Shown in pieces: positions 49,541-58,467 of a DNA stretch of 64,000 nt. Source of the stretch: Nonomuraea africana (lineage in GTDB: Bacteria > Actinomycetota > Actinomycetes > Streptosporangiales > Streptosporangiaceae); NCBI RefSeq assembly GCF_014873535.1, contig NZ_JADBEF010000001.1, positions 3,596,001-3,660,000 on the forward strand. The letters run 5' to 3'. Positions within the stretch are counted from its first letter, which is position 1, and the number at the start of each line of letters is the position of its first letter. A model generated the notes under the pieces. It was not told where the DNA came from. It ran no database searches and worked only from the letters and a program-made list of their open reading frames with translations. The translations under genes were made by a program, and so were the position numbers.

Positions 49541-50398
49541 CTAGCCCAGGCGGGCGAGTTCCTCGCTGGTCAGGATGAGGTCCGCGGCGGCCGCCGAGTC
49601 GAGGACGCTCTCGGGACGGCTGGAGCCGGGGATCGGGATCACGACCGGGCTGCGGGCCAGTTCCCACGCCAGGCACACCCGCTGGGGCGACACTCCGCGC
49701 TCGGCCGCCACCTCGTTGAAGGCCGCGTGCTCGTCGCCGAGTCCCGCCGCCGACCTGATGCCGCCCAGCGGCGACCAGGGCAGGAAGGCGACCCCGAGTT
49801 CCTCGCAGACGTCGATCTCGGGCTCGCTGCTGCGGAAGCGGGGCGAGTACTCGTTCTGCACGCCGGCCAGGCGCCCGCCGAGGATGTCGTGGGCCAGCCT
49901 GATCTGCGCCGGGTCGGCGTTGGAGATGCCCGCGAGCCGGATCTTCCCCTCGTCGAGCAGCTCGGCCAACGCCCCGATGCTCTCCTCGTACGGCACCGCG
50001 GGGTCGGGCCTGTGGTGCTGGTAGAGCCCGATGGCCTCGACGCCGAGCGCCTTCAGGGACCGCTCGCAGGCCCTGCGGAGGTGGTCGCGGCTGCCGTCCA
50101 GACCCCAGCCGTCGTCTTCGGTCCTGGTGTGGCCGCCCTTGGTGGCCACGAGGACGGTGTCACGGTCACCGGTCCACAGGGCCAGCGCCCTGGCCACGAG
50201 CCGCTCGTTGTGCCCCACCTCGCCGGCGGTGGGCGTGTAGGCGTCGGCGGTGTCGATCAGCGTGATCCCGGCGTCGAGCGCGGCGTGGATCGTCCTGATC
50301 GACTGTGTCTCGTCGGGCATGTGGCCGGCCACGGACATCGGCATGGCGCCCAGGCCGATGGCGCTGACGGGCAGGCCGGCGATCAGTCGTGTCTTCAT
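49541..50398 (-). CDS. Aldo/keto reductase
   Basis: A 285-residue AKR. LPVSAIGLGAMPMSVAG, ITLIDTADAYTP (Asp, Tyr), VATKGGH (Lys) and GLYQHHRPDP (His) give the catalytic tetrad; VQNEYSPRFRSSE and IPIPGSSRPESVL bind NADPH. Substrate unknown; it is shorter than the AKR at 30892. ATG at 50398 begins the family sequence; a GTG or ATG 9 bases upstream is less likely. Confidence 0.88.
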   Translation of the reverse strand: MKTRLIAGLPVSAIGLGAMPMSVAGHMPDETQSIRTIHAALDAGITLIDTADAYTPTAGEVGHNERLVARALALWTGDRDTVLVATKGGHTRTEDDGWGLDGSRDHLRRACERSLKALGVEAIGLYQHHRPDPAVPYEESIGALAELLDEGKIRLAGISNADPAQIRLAHDILGGRLAGVQNEYSPRFRSSEPEIDVCEELGVAFLPWSPLGGIRSAAGLGDEHAAFNEVAAERGVSPQRVCLAWELARSPVVIPIPGSSRPESVLDSAAAADLILTSEELARLG

Positions 50399-50444
50399 GC
50401 GGCACATCCTGGCCGATGGAGTTCACTCCAGGTCAAGCGCGCAG

Positions 50445-50482
50445 GGCGAAGGCCCCGGTCCTGGTGGACCGGGGCCTTCGCC
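50445..50482 (-). terminator. Strong hairpin after the secreted-protein gene
   Basis: GGCGAAGGCCCCGGTCC and its exact complement form a 17-bp stem with a 4-base loop, 8 bases after the stop of the minus-strand secreted-protein gene. It lacks a U-tract, as many actinobacterial intrinsic terminators do. Confidence 0.6.
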
Positions 50483-50489
50483 TGACCTG

Positions 50490-50972
50490 CTAGTGACGGA
50501 CGACCTTCACCCAGTCGGTGGCCTCGGCGGGCCTGAGGTACCAGGCGCCCTCGAAGACCGCGCGCCAGGTGCCGGAGGTCCAGGCGCGCTCCTTGGTGAA
50601 GTAGTAGCCGTCGCGGTGGGTGCGGACGGTGTCGACGTGCTCCCACTTGTGCGAGCCGTCGGCCTTGAACAGGATCACGACGCTCTTGCCGCCCAGTCGC
50701 TTCCAGCCGCCCGCTCGCCGGCAGTGGTCGGCGTGAGTGACCACGACGAAGCCGTCGATGTAGTCCTCTTCGCACTCGACAGAGAGCTTGCCGCTGATCG
50801 AGATGCCGCGGCCCTCCCAGGCGGGCTCGGGGCCGACATCGAGGGACAGGCGGGTGTAGCCGCCGTCCCAGTCGGGGTCGTGACCCGGGTCCGCCGAGGC
50901 GGGCGCCGCCGTGGCGAGCACCGAGACGCCCAGCGCGGCGGCAGCCGCGCCGGCGGCCAGTCGTCGCATCAT
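50490..50972 (-). CDS. Secreted protein of unknown family (160 aa)
   Basis: A 160-residue protein with a clear signal peptide (MMRRLAAGAAAAALGVSVL, cleavage near APASA). The mature part begins DPGHDPDWDGGYTRLSLDVG and contains ISGKLSVECEEDYIDGF, a CRRAGGWKRLGG turn and GTWRAVFEGAWYLRPA, a beta-rich layout with paired Cys. It resembles the small Ig-like C-terminal domain of the next protein in its last third. Function unknown. Confidence 0.6.
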   Translation of the reverse strand: MMRRLAAGAAAAALGVSVLATAAPASADPGHDPDWDGGYTRLSLDVGPEPAWEGRGISISGKLSVECEEDYIDGFVVVTHADHCRRAGGWKRLGGKSVVILFKADGSHKWEHVDTVRTHRDGYYFTKERAWTSGTWRAVFEGAWYLRPAEATDWVKVVRH

Positions 50973-51088
50973 GTGGAACTTCCTCTCCCCGTGAGAGACG
51001 CGCTCGGGACAGAGTGCGTCAATGCCAATGACGCGTAAAGGTAAAGGAAAGTTGCCACAAAATAGATAACGATCAGATAAAGGACACG

Positions 51089-52165
51089 TCAGCGACGGGT
51101 TGCGGCCAGCTCGGCCGCGTAGGCGTCGCTGCCGGGGTAGCGCACCTGCCACAGGCCGTGCAACCTGCCGGGCAGGCGCCGCTCGAACCGTCCGGTGGCG
51201 CTGGTGTCCGCGGTGGCCACCCGCTGCCACTCCTCGCCCTCGGTGCGCCGGTAGGAGATCTCCAGTCGCTGATTGCCGAAGGGCGCGTAGTCGGCGTAGC
51301 CCTGCGGGTCCACCCTGCGCAGGGTGCCGCTCAGCCGTACGGCCCTGGCCCCTGCCACCTTGGCGATCTGCAGCTCCGCGAGCCTGGTCTCGTGCCGCAG
51401 GTTGAAGGTGGACCGCGCGGTGACCGTGCTGCCGTCCTCGGCCCTGGCGGTCGCGGTGATCGTCCAGACGCCCGAGGGGTAGAAGCGGGTTAGCCCCTGG
51501 GACGGCAGGAAGCGCCAGGTCTCCCAGCCGTCCCCGATGCGCAGGGGCGGACCGTTGGGCACGGTCAGGCCCACGGGCGCGGACGCCCCGACGGCGGGCC
51601 GCCCCAGGGGCGCGGGCGGCAGCTGCTGTACGGGCCCCAGCTGCTGTGCCGGTGGCGCCTGCTGTGCGGGGACGGAGTCCGCGGCCGGGGCGCCGACCGG
51701 CGGCCCGGCGGCGGGCAGGCTCGGCGGAACCGGCGGGCTCGACGGATTCGGCGGGCTCGACGGGTCCGGCGGGGCCACGGCCGGGGTGAGGGCCGGGGTG
51801 AAGGCCGGGGTGAGGGCCGGAGTCGGCGTCATGAGCGGGACAGGCGTGACTGCGGGTGTAGGTGTGGGGCCCGGTGCCGGCGGGACCTCGGGCACGGGCC
51901 CGAAGGTCGGGCCGCCGTCGATCGGCTTCCCGCCGGTCACCGGCTTCGGCGGGGCACCAGGTTCGACCTTGATGGCCACCCCGTCCCGTGCCGCGCCCTG
52001 CGCGACCACGTCGATCACCAGCTTCACCGAGCCGCGCGCCCCCACCACGGGTTCGGCGGGCCTTACCGAGATCTCTTTGATCGCGAGGGCGGTGGGAGCC
52101 TCGACCAGCACGGGACCGGTCAGTGCTCCCGCCACCAGCGACGCGAGTAGAACTGTCTTGGTCAT
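51089..52165 (-). CDS. Secreted protein with proline-rich linker and beta-sandwich C-terminus
   Basis: A 358-residue protein: signal peptide (MTKTVLLASLVAGALTG with cleavage near ALA), a short N-terminal beta region (IKEISVRPAEPVVGARGSVK), a long Pro/Thr/Ala-rich linker (VTPVPLMTPTPALTP and similar), and a C-terminal domain with TRFYPSGVWTITATARAEDG and YRRTEGEEWQRVATADTSAT that looks like a wall or Ig-like module. Family not recognised. Probably cell-wall exposed. Confidence 0.6.
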   Translation of the reverse strand: MTKTVLLASLVAGALTGPVLVEAPTALAIKEISVRPAEPVVGARGSVKLVIDVVAQGAARDGVAIKVEPGAPPKPVTGGKPIDGGPTFGPVPEVPPAPGPTPTPAVTPVPLMTPTPALTPAFTPALTPAVAPPDPSSPPNPSSPPVPPSLPAAGPPVGAPAADSVPAQQAPPAQQLGPVQQLPPAPLGRPAVGASAPVGLTVPNGPPLRIGDGWETWRFLPSQGLTRFYPSGVWTITATARAEDGSTVTARSTFNLRHETRLAELQIAKVAGARAVRLSGTLRRVDPQGYADYAPFGNQRLEISYRRTEGEEWQRVATADTSATGRFERRLPGRLHGLWQVRYPGSDAYAAELAATRR

Positions 52166-52232
52166 GTGCAGGACGGTAGGAAGCGTCCGGCAATGACGGC
52201 GGGCGCGACACACGCCCCCCTTGGTAAAGGTG

Positions 52233-54062
52233 TCAGCCGGTGTAGAGCTCCTCGATCACTTCCGCGTACTTCGCGTGAACGACCCTGCGCTTGAGTTTCA
52301 GGCTGGGCGTGAGCTCGGAGGTCTCCGCCGTCCACTCGACCGGCAGCAGCGCCCACCGCTTGACCTGCTGCACCCTGGCCAGCTTCGCGTTGGCCGCCTC
52401 GACGGCCGCCTCGACCGCCTTGAGCACGTCGGGATGCTCGACCAGCTCGGCCATCGAGGTGTAGGAGATGCCCTGTGCCTGCGCCCAGCCGGGGGCGATC
52501 TCCCCGTCGAGGGTCAGGATCGCCACGGGGAAGGGCCTGTTGTCGCCGTAGGCGAGCGCCTGGCCGATGAGCGGGTGCTCCTTGAGGTGGTTCTCGATCG
52601 CGGCGGGCGAGATGTTCTCGCCGCCCGCGGTGATGATGAGCTCCTTCTTGCGGTCGACGACCCGGTAGAAGCCGTCGTCGTCGACGGTGCCGATGTCGCC
52701 GGTGTGCAGCCAGCCGTCGGCGTCGATCAGCTCCTCGGCCGCCCTGCCGAGGTAGCCGCTGGTGTTGAGCGGGCTGCGGGTGAGGATCTCGCCGTCCTCG
52801 GCCAGGCGCACCTCGACGCCCGGCTCCGGCCTGCCGACCGAGCCGAGCTTGTAGACGGCGGGGCTGTTGGCGGTGAACGCGCCGGTCGTCTCGGTCATGC
52901 CGTAGACGTCGATGACCCGCAGGCCGAGGCCGGCGAAGAAGCTCTGCACCTCGTCGGGCAGCGGGGCCGCGCCCGTGGCGGTCCACTCGGCGCGGTCGAA
53001 GCCGATCAGGCCGCGGACGATCGACAGCAGCGCGGCGTCGGCGGCCTCGTAGGCGGCCTGGATCTCGGGGGTGACGGTGTGGCCGTGCTGGCCCGCCTCG
53101 ATGTAGGCGCGTCCCGCGGCCATGGCCTGCCGGACCTTCTCCTGCTGTTCCTCCGGCTGGGTGGACAGCAGCGCCTGGAGCTTGGCCATCATCTTCTCCC
53201 ACACCCGTGGTACGCCGAAGAACATCATCGGGCGCACCTGGCCGAGCACGGCGCCGAGGTTGGCCAGGTCGGTGCAGAAGTGCACGTGAGAGATCTTGGT
53301 GAGGGGCAGGTAGAGGCTGAGGACGCGCTCGGCGATGTGCGCGTAGGTGAGGTAGGAGATCTGGGTGCCCTGCGTCGGCAGCGCGGTCATGCGGTCGGTG
53401 GCCGCGCACTCGTAGAAGACGTTGGTGTGGGTCAGCGGCACGCCCTTCGGCATGCCGGTGGTGCCTGAGGTGTAGAGCACGGTGAGCACGTCGCCAGGCG
53501 TGACCGCCCGCCAGCGTTCCTCGACCGCGGCCTGGTCCTCGGCCAGCCTGGCCCTGCCGAGCTCGAGGAAGTCGGCCCAGCTCATGAAGAGCTCGCCGGT
53601 CGGCGCGCCGTCCAGCACGATGATCTTGCGCAGGCCCGGCAGCTCGCCCAGCACCGGGTCCCACCTGGCCAGGTCGGCGGCACCGCCGAGCACGGCGTAC
53701 CTGGCGCCCACGTCGCCCGCGACGTAGGCGATCTGGTCGGGGGCGAAGGTCGAGTAGACCGAGCACGGCGTGCCGCCCGCGTGCACCGCGCCGAGATCGG
53801 CGAGCACGTGCTCGCTGCGGTTGACCATCATCAGCGCCACCGCGTCGCCCGGCTCCATGCCCAGCGCCATGAAGCCGGCGGCGATCTCGAGCACCCGCTG
53901 CCTGGCCTGGCCGTAGGTCAGCGTGCGCCATCCACCCTCGACCGGGTCGGAGTAGGCGGGCGAGTCGGGACAGCTCTCGGCGATCTGCCTGAGCTGTTCG
54001 CATACCGTACGGCCGGCGATCTCCCGCAGGATCTCGGCCTGTACCTCAAGGACATCGGCCAT
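52233..54062 (-). CDS. Long-chain acyl-CoA synthetase (AMP-binding)
   Basis: A 609-residue adenylate-forming enzyme. The P-loop is VLYTSGTTGMPKGVPLTH; VYGMTETTG, DGWLHTGDIG and DRKKELIITAGGENISP complete the AMP-binding motifs, and the catalytic Lys lies in LTPSLKLKRRVV. It activates fatty acids to acyl-CoA (FACS type, close to the FadD15 group). ATG at 54062 matches the family start. It is divergent from the peptide transporter. Confidence 0.93.
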   Translation of the reverse strand: MADVLEVQAEILREIAGRTVCEQLRQIAESCPDSPAYSDPVEGGWRTLTYGQARQRVLEIAAGFMALGMEPGDAVALMMVNRSEHVLADLGAVHAGGTPCSVYSTFAPDQIAYVAGDVGARYAVLGGAADLARWDPVLGELPGLRKIIVLDGAPTGELFMSWADFLELGRARLAEDQAAVEERWRAVTPGDVLTVLYTSGTTGMPKGVPLTHTNVFYECAATDRMTALPTQGTQISYLTYAHIAERVLSLYLPLTKISHVHFCTDLANLGAVLGQVRPMMFFGVPRVWEKMMAKLQALLSTQPEEQQEKVRQAMAAGRAYIEAGQHGHTVTPEIQAAYEAADAALLSIVRGLIGFDRAEWTATGAAPLPDEVQSFFAGLGLRVIDVYGMTETTGAFTANSPAVYKLGSVGRPEPGVEVRLAEDGEILTRSPLNTSGYLGRAAEELIDADGWLHTGDIGTVDDDGFYRVVDRKKELIITAGGENISPAAIENHLKEHPLIGQALAYGDNRPFPVAILTLDGEIAPGWAQAQGISYTSMAELVEHPDVLKAVEAAVEAANAKLARVQQVKRWALLPVEWTAETSELTPSLKLKRRVVHAKYAEVIEELYTG

Positions 54063-54210
54063 GGCGCGCCCTCCAGTCAGTGCTCACTTGCACGAGTGGG
54101 ATGCATCGCACCACACCGCGTTAAGCCCCGACAAGCCCTGGGCAGGGGACAAGAACAGGCTATGACGTACAGTGATCGATCGCATACTCAACGTTTCGTC
54201 GGGGGGCGGG

Positions 54211-55707
54211 ATGAAGGCGGCCGAGAAGACGTTCTTCGGGCATCCGTGGGGCTTGGCGACGCTGTTCGGCACCGAGATGTGGGAACGGTTCAGCTTCTAC
54301 GGCATGCGGGCCATCCTTGCCGCCTTCCTCATGGCCCCCGCCGTCCGCAGCGGCCTCGGCCTGCCGGAGACCACGGCCTTCGCGATCGTGGGCGTCTACC
54401 AGGGCATGGTCTACCTGACGGCGCTGCCGGGCGGCTGGCTGGCCGACCGGGTGCTCGGCGCCCGCAGGGCCGTCCTGCTGGGCGGTGTGATCATCATGTG
54501 CGGCCACATCAGCATGGCCATCCCGGTGACCAGCCCGGTCTTCGTCTATCTCGGCCTGCTGCTCATCGTCTCGGGCACCGGCCTGCTCAAGCCGAACGTC
54601 TCCGGCATGGTCGGCTACCTCTACAGGGAGGACCAGGACGCCCGGCGCGACTCGGGGTTCTCGCTGTTCTACATGGGCATCAACATCGGCGCGCTGGCCG
54701 GCATCAGCCTGACGCCGGTGCTGGCCGGCGACCGGCACTGGCACCTGGCCTTCGGCTCGGCCGCGGTGGGCATGGCTCTGGGCCTCATCTGGTACGTGCT
54801 GGGCAAGCGCAGCCTGCACGGCGCCGGCGAGCGCGTGTCGCAGCCGCTGTCGCCCGACGAGCGGCGCGCGGCCGTCAAGTGGATCCTCATCGGGATGGCC
54901 GCGCTCGTGGCGCTGGCCGCGCTGCTGGCGGTGACCGGCCTGTTCACCGAGGACGGCGTCACCTGGACGGTGACCGCGATCATCGCGCTCGTCACGGTCT
55001 TCTACCTGGCGTACATCATCCACGGCGGCCATGGCATCACGCCGGTGGAGCGGCGCAGGTTCGGCGCCTACATCTGGCTGTTCTTCGCCGCCGTCATCTT
55101 CTGGATGATCTTCGACCTGGCTCCCGGGCCCGTGACGGACTTCGCCATGAAGAGCGTGGACCTGACGTTCTTCGGGTTCACGATCCCGGCGGGCTGGACG
55201 CAGAACTTCAACTCGCTGTTCGTCATCGTCTTCTCGCCCGTCTTCGCCGCGATCTGGCTGACCAGGTGGGGCAGCAAGGTGAGCAGCCCGCTGAAGTTCA
55301 CCTTCGCGCTGTTCATGGCGGGACTGAGCTTCGTGGTGCTGGCCGCGGCCGCCAGTGTCGCCTCCGGCGGGGTCAAGGTGTCCATCCTGTGGCTGATGGT
55401 GATGTACCTCATGCAGACGGTCGGCGAGCTGACGCTGAGCCCCGTGGGCCTGTCGGTCTCGACCAAGCTCGCCCCCCACCACTTCAAGGGCCAGATCCTG
55501 GGCGTGTGGTTCCTGGCCGCGGCGCTCGGCGACGCGATCGGCGGCCAGACCTACCGGCTGACCGGCTTCCTGTCGCTCACCCAGTACTACCTGGTGCTCG
55601 GCGGCGTCGCCGTGCTGGCGGGCCTGGTGCTGCTGATGTTCGTGCGCAGGCTGAAGGCGCTGATGAGTGACGACGACGTGGCACCGGGTCAGGCACTGAC
55701 ACACTGA
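54211..55707 (+). CDS. Proton-dependent oligopeptide transporter (POT/PTR2)
   Basis: A 498-residue transporter with about 12-14 hydrophobic helices. The POT signatures are visible: FGTEMWERFSFYGMRAIL (ExxERFxxY) and GGWLADRVLGARRAVLLGG, then GTGLLKPNVSGMVGYLY and FSLFYMGINIGALAG. It imports di- and tripeptides with protons. ATG at 54211 follows GGGGGGCGGG; upstream starts add unlike residues. Confidence 0.93.
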   Translation: MKAAEKTFFGHPWGLATLFGTEMWERFSFYGMRAILAAFLMAPAVRSGLGLPETTAFAIVGVYQGMVYLTALPGGWLADRVLGARRAVLLGGVIIMCGHISMAIPVTSPVFVYLGLLLIVSGTGLLKPNVSGMVGYLYREDQDARRDSGFSLFYMGINIGALAGISLTPVLAGDRHWHLAFGSAAVGMALGLIWYVLGKRSLHGAGERVSQPLSPDERRAAVKWILIGMAALVALAALLAVTGLFTEDGVTWTVTAIIALVTVFYLAYIIHGGHGITPVERRRFGAYIWLFFAAVIFWMIFDLAPGPVTDFAMKSVDLTFFGFTIPAGWTQNFNSLFVIVFSPVFAAIWLTRWGSKVSSPLKFTFALFMAGLSFVVLAAAASVASGGVKVSILWLMVMYLMQTVGELTLSPVGLSVSTKLAPHHFKGQILGVWFLAAALGDAIGGQTYRLTGFLSLTQYYLVLGGVAVLAGLVLLMFVRRLKALMSDDDVAPGQALTH

Positions 55708-55711
55708 TCGC

Positions 55712-56326
55712 GTGTCCGAACTGCTCGACCTCGCCGGAATCCTGGTCTTCGCCCTGTCAGGGGCGCTCATGGGCGTGCGCAAACGCCTCGACGTGGTAGG
55801 GATGGCGGTGCTGGCGTCGATGACCGCGCTCGGCGGCGGCATCATGCGCGACCTGATACTCAACGTGCCGCCCGCCGCCTTCCAGAGTCTCGGGTACGTG
55901 CTGGTGCCCATCGCGGCCACGGCGATCGTCTTCTTCTGGCACCCGCAGGTGGCCCGCATCATGCCGCTCCTGCTCGTGCTCGACGCGGCGGGCCTCGGCC
56001 TGTTCTGCGCGGTCGGCACCGAGAAGGCGCTGCTGTACGACCTGTCGCCGCTGCACGCCGCCCTGCTCGGCGTCACCACCGCCGTCGGCGGCGGCGTGCT
56101 GCGCGACATGCTGGCCGGCGAGATCCCCACCCTGCTCTACGACCGCCAGCTCTACGCGGTGCCCGCGATGCTCGGCTCGGCCGCGATGGCCGCGCTGTTC
56201 GAGCTGGACCTGCACGGCTGGCCGGCCGTGCTGGCCGCCGCCGTCCTGGCCTTCGGGCTGCGCATCCTGGCCATGAAGTACGGCTGGCGCGCGCCCCTGG
56301 CCAGCGGGGTCAAACCATCCGAATGA
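55712..56326 (+). CDS. TRIC-like (UPF0126) membrane protein
   Basis: A 204-residue protein with about seven hydrophobic helices in two repeated halves. ALSGALMGVRKRLDVVGMAV and ALGGGIMRDLIL in repeat 1 are mirrored by VTTAVGGGVLRDMLAGEIP in repeat 2, as in prokaryotic TRIC cation channels. GTG start 4 bases after the POT stop, so it is in the same operon. Its 3' end overlaps the convergent mocR gene by 17 bases. Confidence 0.9.
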   Translation: MSELLDLAGILVFALSGALMGVRKRLDVVGMAVLASMTALGGGIMRDLILNVPPAAFQSLGYVLVPIAATAIVFFWHPQVARIMPLLLVLDAAGLGLFCAVGTEKALLYDLSPLHAALLGVTTAVGGGVLRDMLAGEIPTLLYDRQLYAVPAMLGSAAMAALFELDLHGWPAVLAAAVLAFGLRILAMKYGWRAPLASGVKPSE

Positions 56327-57743
56327 GCGGGTCGGCGGGGCGCGAACCGATCGGGCCCGTCGCGCGGGCCTCGGCCAGGCGGGCCACCGCGTCGGTGATG
56401 ACCTGCGCCGGCTGAGTGAAGGGCAGGCGCAGGTAGCCCTCGAGGGTGCCGCTCACGCCGAACCACGGGCCCGGCGCGAGCCGTACGCCGTGGTAGGCGG
56501 CGGCCTCGGCGAGCGGGGTGGCGCCCTCGCCCGCCAGCCGTACCCACAGGGTGCCGCCGCCGCGCGGCACGGTGAAGGTCCACTCGGGCAGGTGCTCGCC
56601 CAGCGCGGCCACCAGCGCCGTGCGGGAGGCGATGAGGGAGCGGCGGCGCTCGGCCCTGGTCTCCTCGATGCGGTCGAAGAGCCTGGTGACGACGAGCTGG
56701 TCGAGCACGGGGCTGGCGATGTCGACGGCCGCGCGGCGCATGGCCAGTCCGCGGGCCATCGCGGCGGTGGTGCGGATCCAGCCGATGCGCAGCCCTCCCC
56801 ACCACAGCTTGGAGGCGGAGCCGATGGTGATCACCCTGCTGTCGGTGTCGAAGGCGGCCATCGGCGCCGCGCCGTTCGGCTCGTCGATCCCGAGCTCGGT
56901 CCAGGTCTCGTCGATCAGCAGCGTCGTGTCGGCGCGCCTGGCCATGCCGACGACGGCGGCGCGCGTGGCGTCGTCCATGAGCGCGCCCGTCGGGTTCTGG
57001 AAGTCGGGCATGAGGTAGGCCAGGCGCGGGCCCGCCTGGCGCATGGCCCCGGCCAGCAGGTCGGGCTGCCAGCCTTCGGACGTGACGCCTACCGGCACGA
57101 TGCGCGCGCCGCGGTGGCGGGCGGCGTCGATGGCGTGCGGGTAGGTGGGCGACTCGACGACGACCGGGTCGCCGGGACCGACCAGCAGGCTCATGACGAG
57201 CAGGAGCGCGTGCTGGGAGCCCGTGGTCACCAGGATCTGCTCGGGGCGGGTGGCCAGGCCGCGCGCGGTGTAGCGGGCGGCGACGCGCTCGCGCAGGACG
57301 GGCAGGCCCATCGGGTCGTAGCCGGCGCCCATGCCGTACCTGGGCAGATCCTCCATGGCGCCGGCCACCGCCTCGGTCAGCATCGTGGTGGCGGGCGGCG
57401 CGGCGCAGTGCATCTGGAGCAGCCCGTCGTCGTCCACCGACAGCCACGGGTTGTCGGCGCAGGCCGACGGGTCGGGCAGCGCGGTCCAGCTGCCTGCGCC
57501 CTGGCGGCTGTCCAGGTAGCCCTGCTCGCGCAGCAGGTCGTAGGCGGCCGTCACGGTCGTGCGGCTGACGCCGAGCTCCTGCGCCAGGTGCCGTTCGGCG
57601 GGCATCCGCATCCGCACCGGCACCCTGCCGTCGCGCACCAGCCCCCGTACGCCCTGGGCCAGCGCCCGGTAGAACGGGCGGGCCGTCCGGTCGGCATCGA
57701 GGAGACGGCCGAGCTGCTGCGCCGACAGGTGACGTTCTGGCAT
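56310..57743 (-). CDS. MocR/PdxR-type regulator (GntR winged helix plus aminotransferase domain)
   Basis: A 477-residue fusion. Residues 1-90 are a GntR winged helix (MRMPAERHLAQELGVSRTTV and AYDLLREQGYLDSRQGAGSW). The rest is a fold-type I aminotransferase domain (TTGSQHALLLVMSLLVGPGD; DFQNPTG; PLP Lys in ITIGSASKLWWGGLRIGWI). MocR proteins bind PLP or an amino acid and control a divergent gene, here yczE-like. ATG at 57743. Confidence 0.93.
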   Translation of the reverse strand: MPERHLSAQQLGRLLDADRTARPFYRALAQGVRGLVRDGRVPVRMRMPAERHLAQELGVSRTTVTAAYDLLREQGYLDSRQGAGSWTALPDPSACADNPWLSVDDDGLLQMHCAAPPATTMLTEAVAGAMEDLPRYGMGAGYDPMGLPVLRERVAARYTARGLATRPEQILVTTGSQHALLLVMSLLVGPGDPVVVESPTYPHAIDAARHRGARIVPVGVTSEGWQPDLLAGAMRQAGPRLAYLMPDFQNPTGALMDDATRAAVVGMARRADTTLLIDETWTELGIDEPNGAAPMAAFDTDSRVITIGSASKLWWGGLRIGWIRTTAAMARGLAMRRAAVDIASPVLDQLVVTRLFDRIEETRAERRRSLIASRTALVAALGEHLPEWTFTVPRGGGTLWVRLAGEGATPLAEAAAYHGVRLAPGPWFGVSGTLEGYLRLPFTQPAQVITDAVARLAEARATGPIGSRPADPLIRMV

Positions 57744-57788
57744 AAGGCCACTTTCGCTGATTGGCCCTTTTGGTGCAACCCATTGGCC
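57744..57788. promoter_or_regulatory. MocR operator between mocR and yczE
   Basis: Two direct repeats ATTGGCC at 57760-57766 and 57782-57788 are exactly 22 bases apart (two helical turns), with an inverted GGCC-containing half-site (AAGGCCA, 57744-57750) near the mocR start. MocR regulators are known to bind such direct repeats near a divergent promoter. Confidence 0.65.
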
Positions 57789-57806
57789 TGAATGATGGAG
57801 GCCATT

Positions 57807-58418
57807 ATGAGCGAGATATCCCTTCCGTCCCTTGGTTCGCTGCCTTCGCGTCTCCTCCGCCTGTACGGCGGCCTGGCCCTGTACGGCCTCGGCATCGGCC
57901 TCCAGGTGGAGTCGGCCCTCGGCAACGACCCGTGGGACGTCTTCCACGAGGGCCTGGCCGTCAGGACCGGCCTGTCCATCGGCACCTGGATCATCCTGGT
58001 GGGCGCGCTGGTCATGGTCCTGTGGATCCCCCTGCGCCAGAAGCCCGGCATCGGCACCATCAGCAACATCATCTTTCTCGGCCTGTTCGCCGACGCCGCC
58101 ATGTACCTGCTGCCCGCCCCCGGGCACTGGGCGGTGGCGTGGACCTACCTCCTGGCGGCCATCGTCGCGGTCGCGCTGGCCACCGTCCTCTACATCGGCG
58201 CGGGCATGGGCCCCGGCCCGCGCGACGGCATCATGACCGGCCTGATCAGGCTGGGCCTTTCGGTGCGGCTGGCGCGCTTCCTCATCGAGATCACCGTCGT
58301 TGCGGTCGGCTGGCTGCTCGGCGGCACGGTCGGCGTCGGCACGCTGCTGTTCGCGGTGGCGATCGGCCCCATCACGCAGCTGTTCGCCAAGCGCTTCCCG
58401 CTGCCGGGCCAGCACTGA
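57807..58418 (+). CDS. YczE/YitT-type membrane protein
   Basis: A 203-residue protein with five or so hydrophobic helices. RLYGGLALYGLGIGLQVESA and DPWDVFHEGLAVRTGLSIG match YczE-type proteins, which are classic divergent partners of MocR regulators. ATG at 57807 has GGAGG 4-5 bases upstream; upstream ATGs at 57792 and 57795 are possible. Its function is unknown; a role in vitamin B6 or amino acid transport has been suggested for the family. Confidence 0.88.
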   Translation: MSEISLPSLGSLPSRLLRLYGGLALYGLGIGLQVESALGNDPWDVFHEGLAVRTGLSIGTWIILVGALVMVLWIPLRQKPGIGTISNIIFLGLFADAAMYLLPAPGHWAVAWTYLLAAIVAVALATVLYIGAGMGPGPRDGIMTGLIRLGLSVRLARFLIEITVVAVGWLLGGTVGVGTLLFAVAIGPITQLFAKRFPLPGQH

Positions 58419-58467
58419 CGGGGGTTTTCGCGATCGGGGCGTGGATGGACCTAGTAGCGTCTGGTTC

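Noticed and set aside
54160..56130. A 656-codon minus-strand open frame across the POT and TRIC genes
   Set aside because: Its translation is His/Gln/Arg-rich without family motifs, and the plus-strand frames match known membrane families over their whole length.
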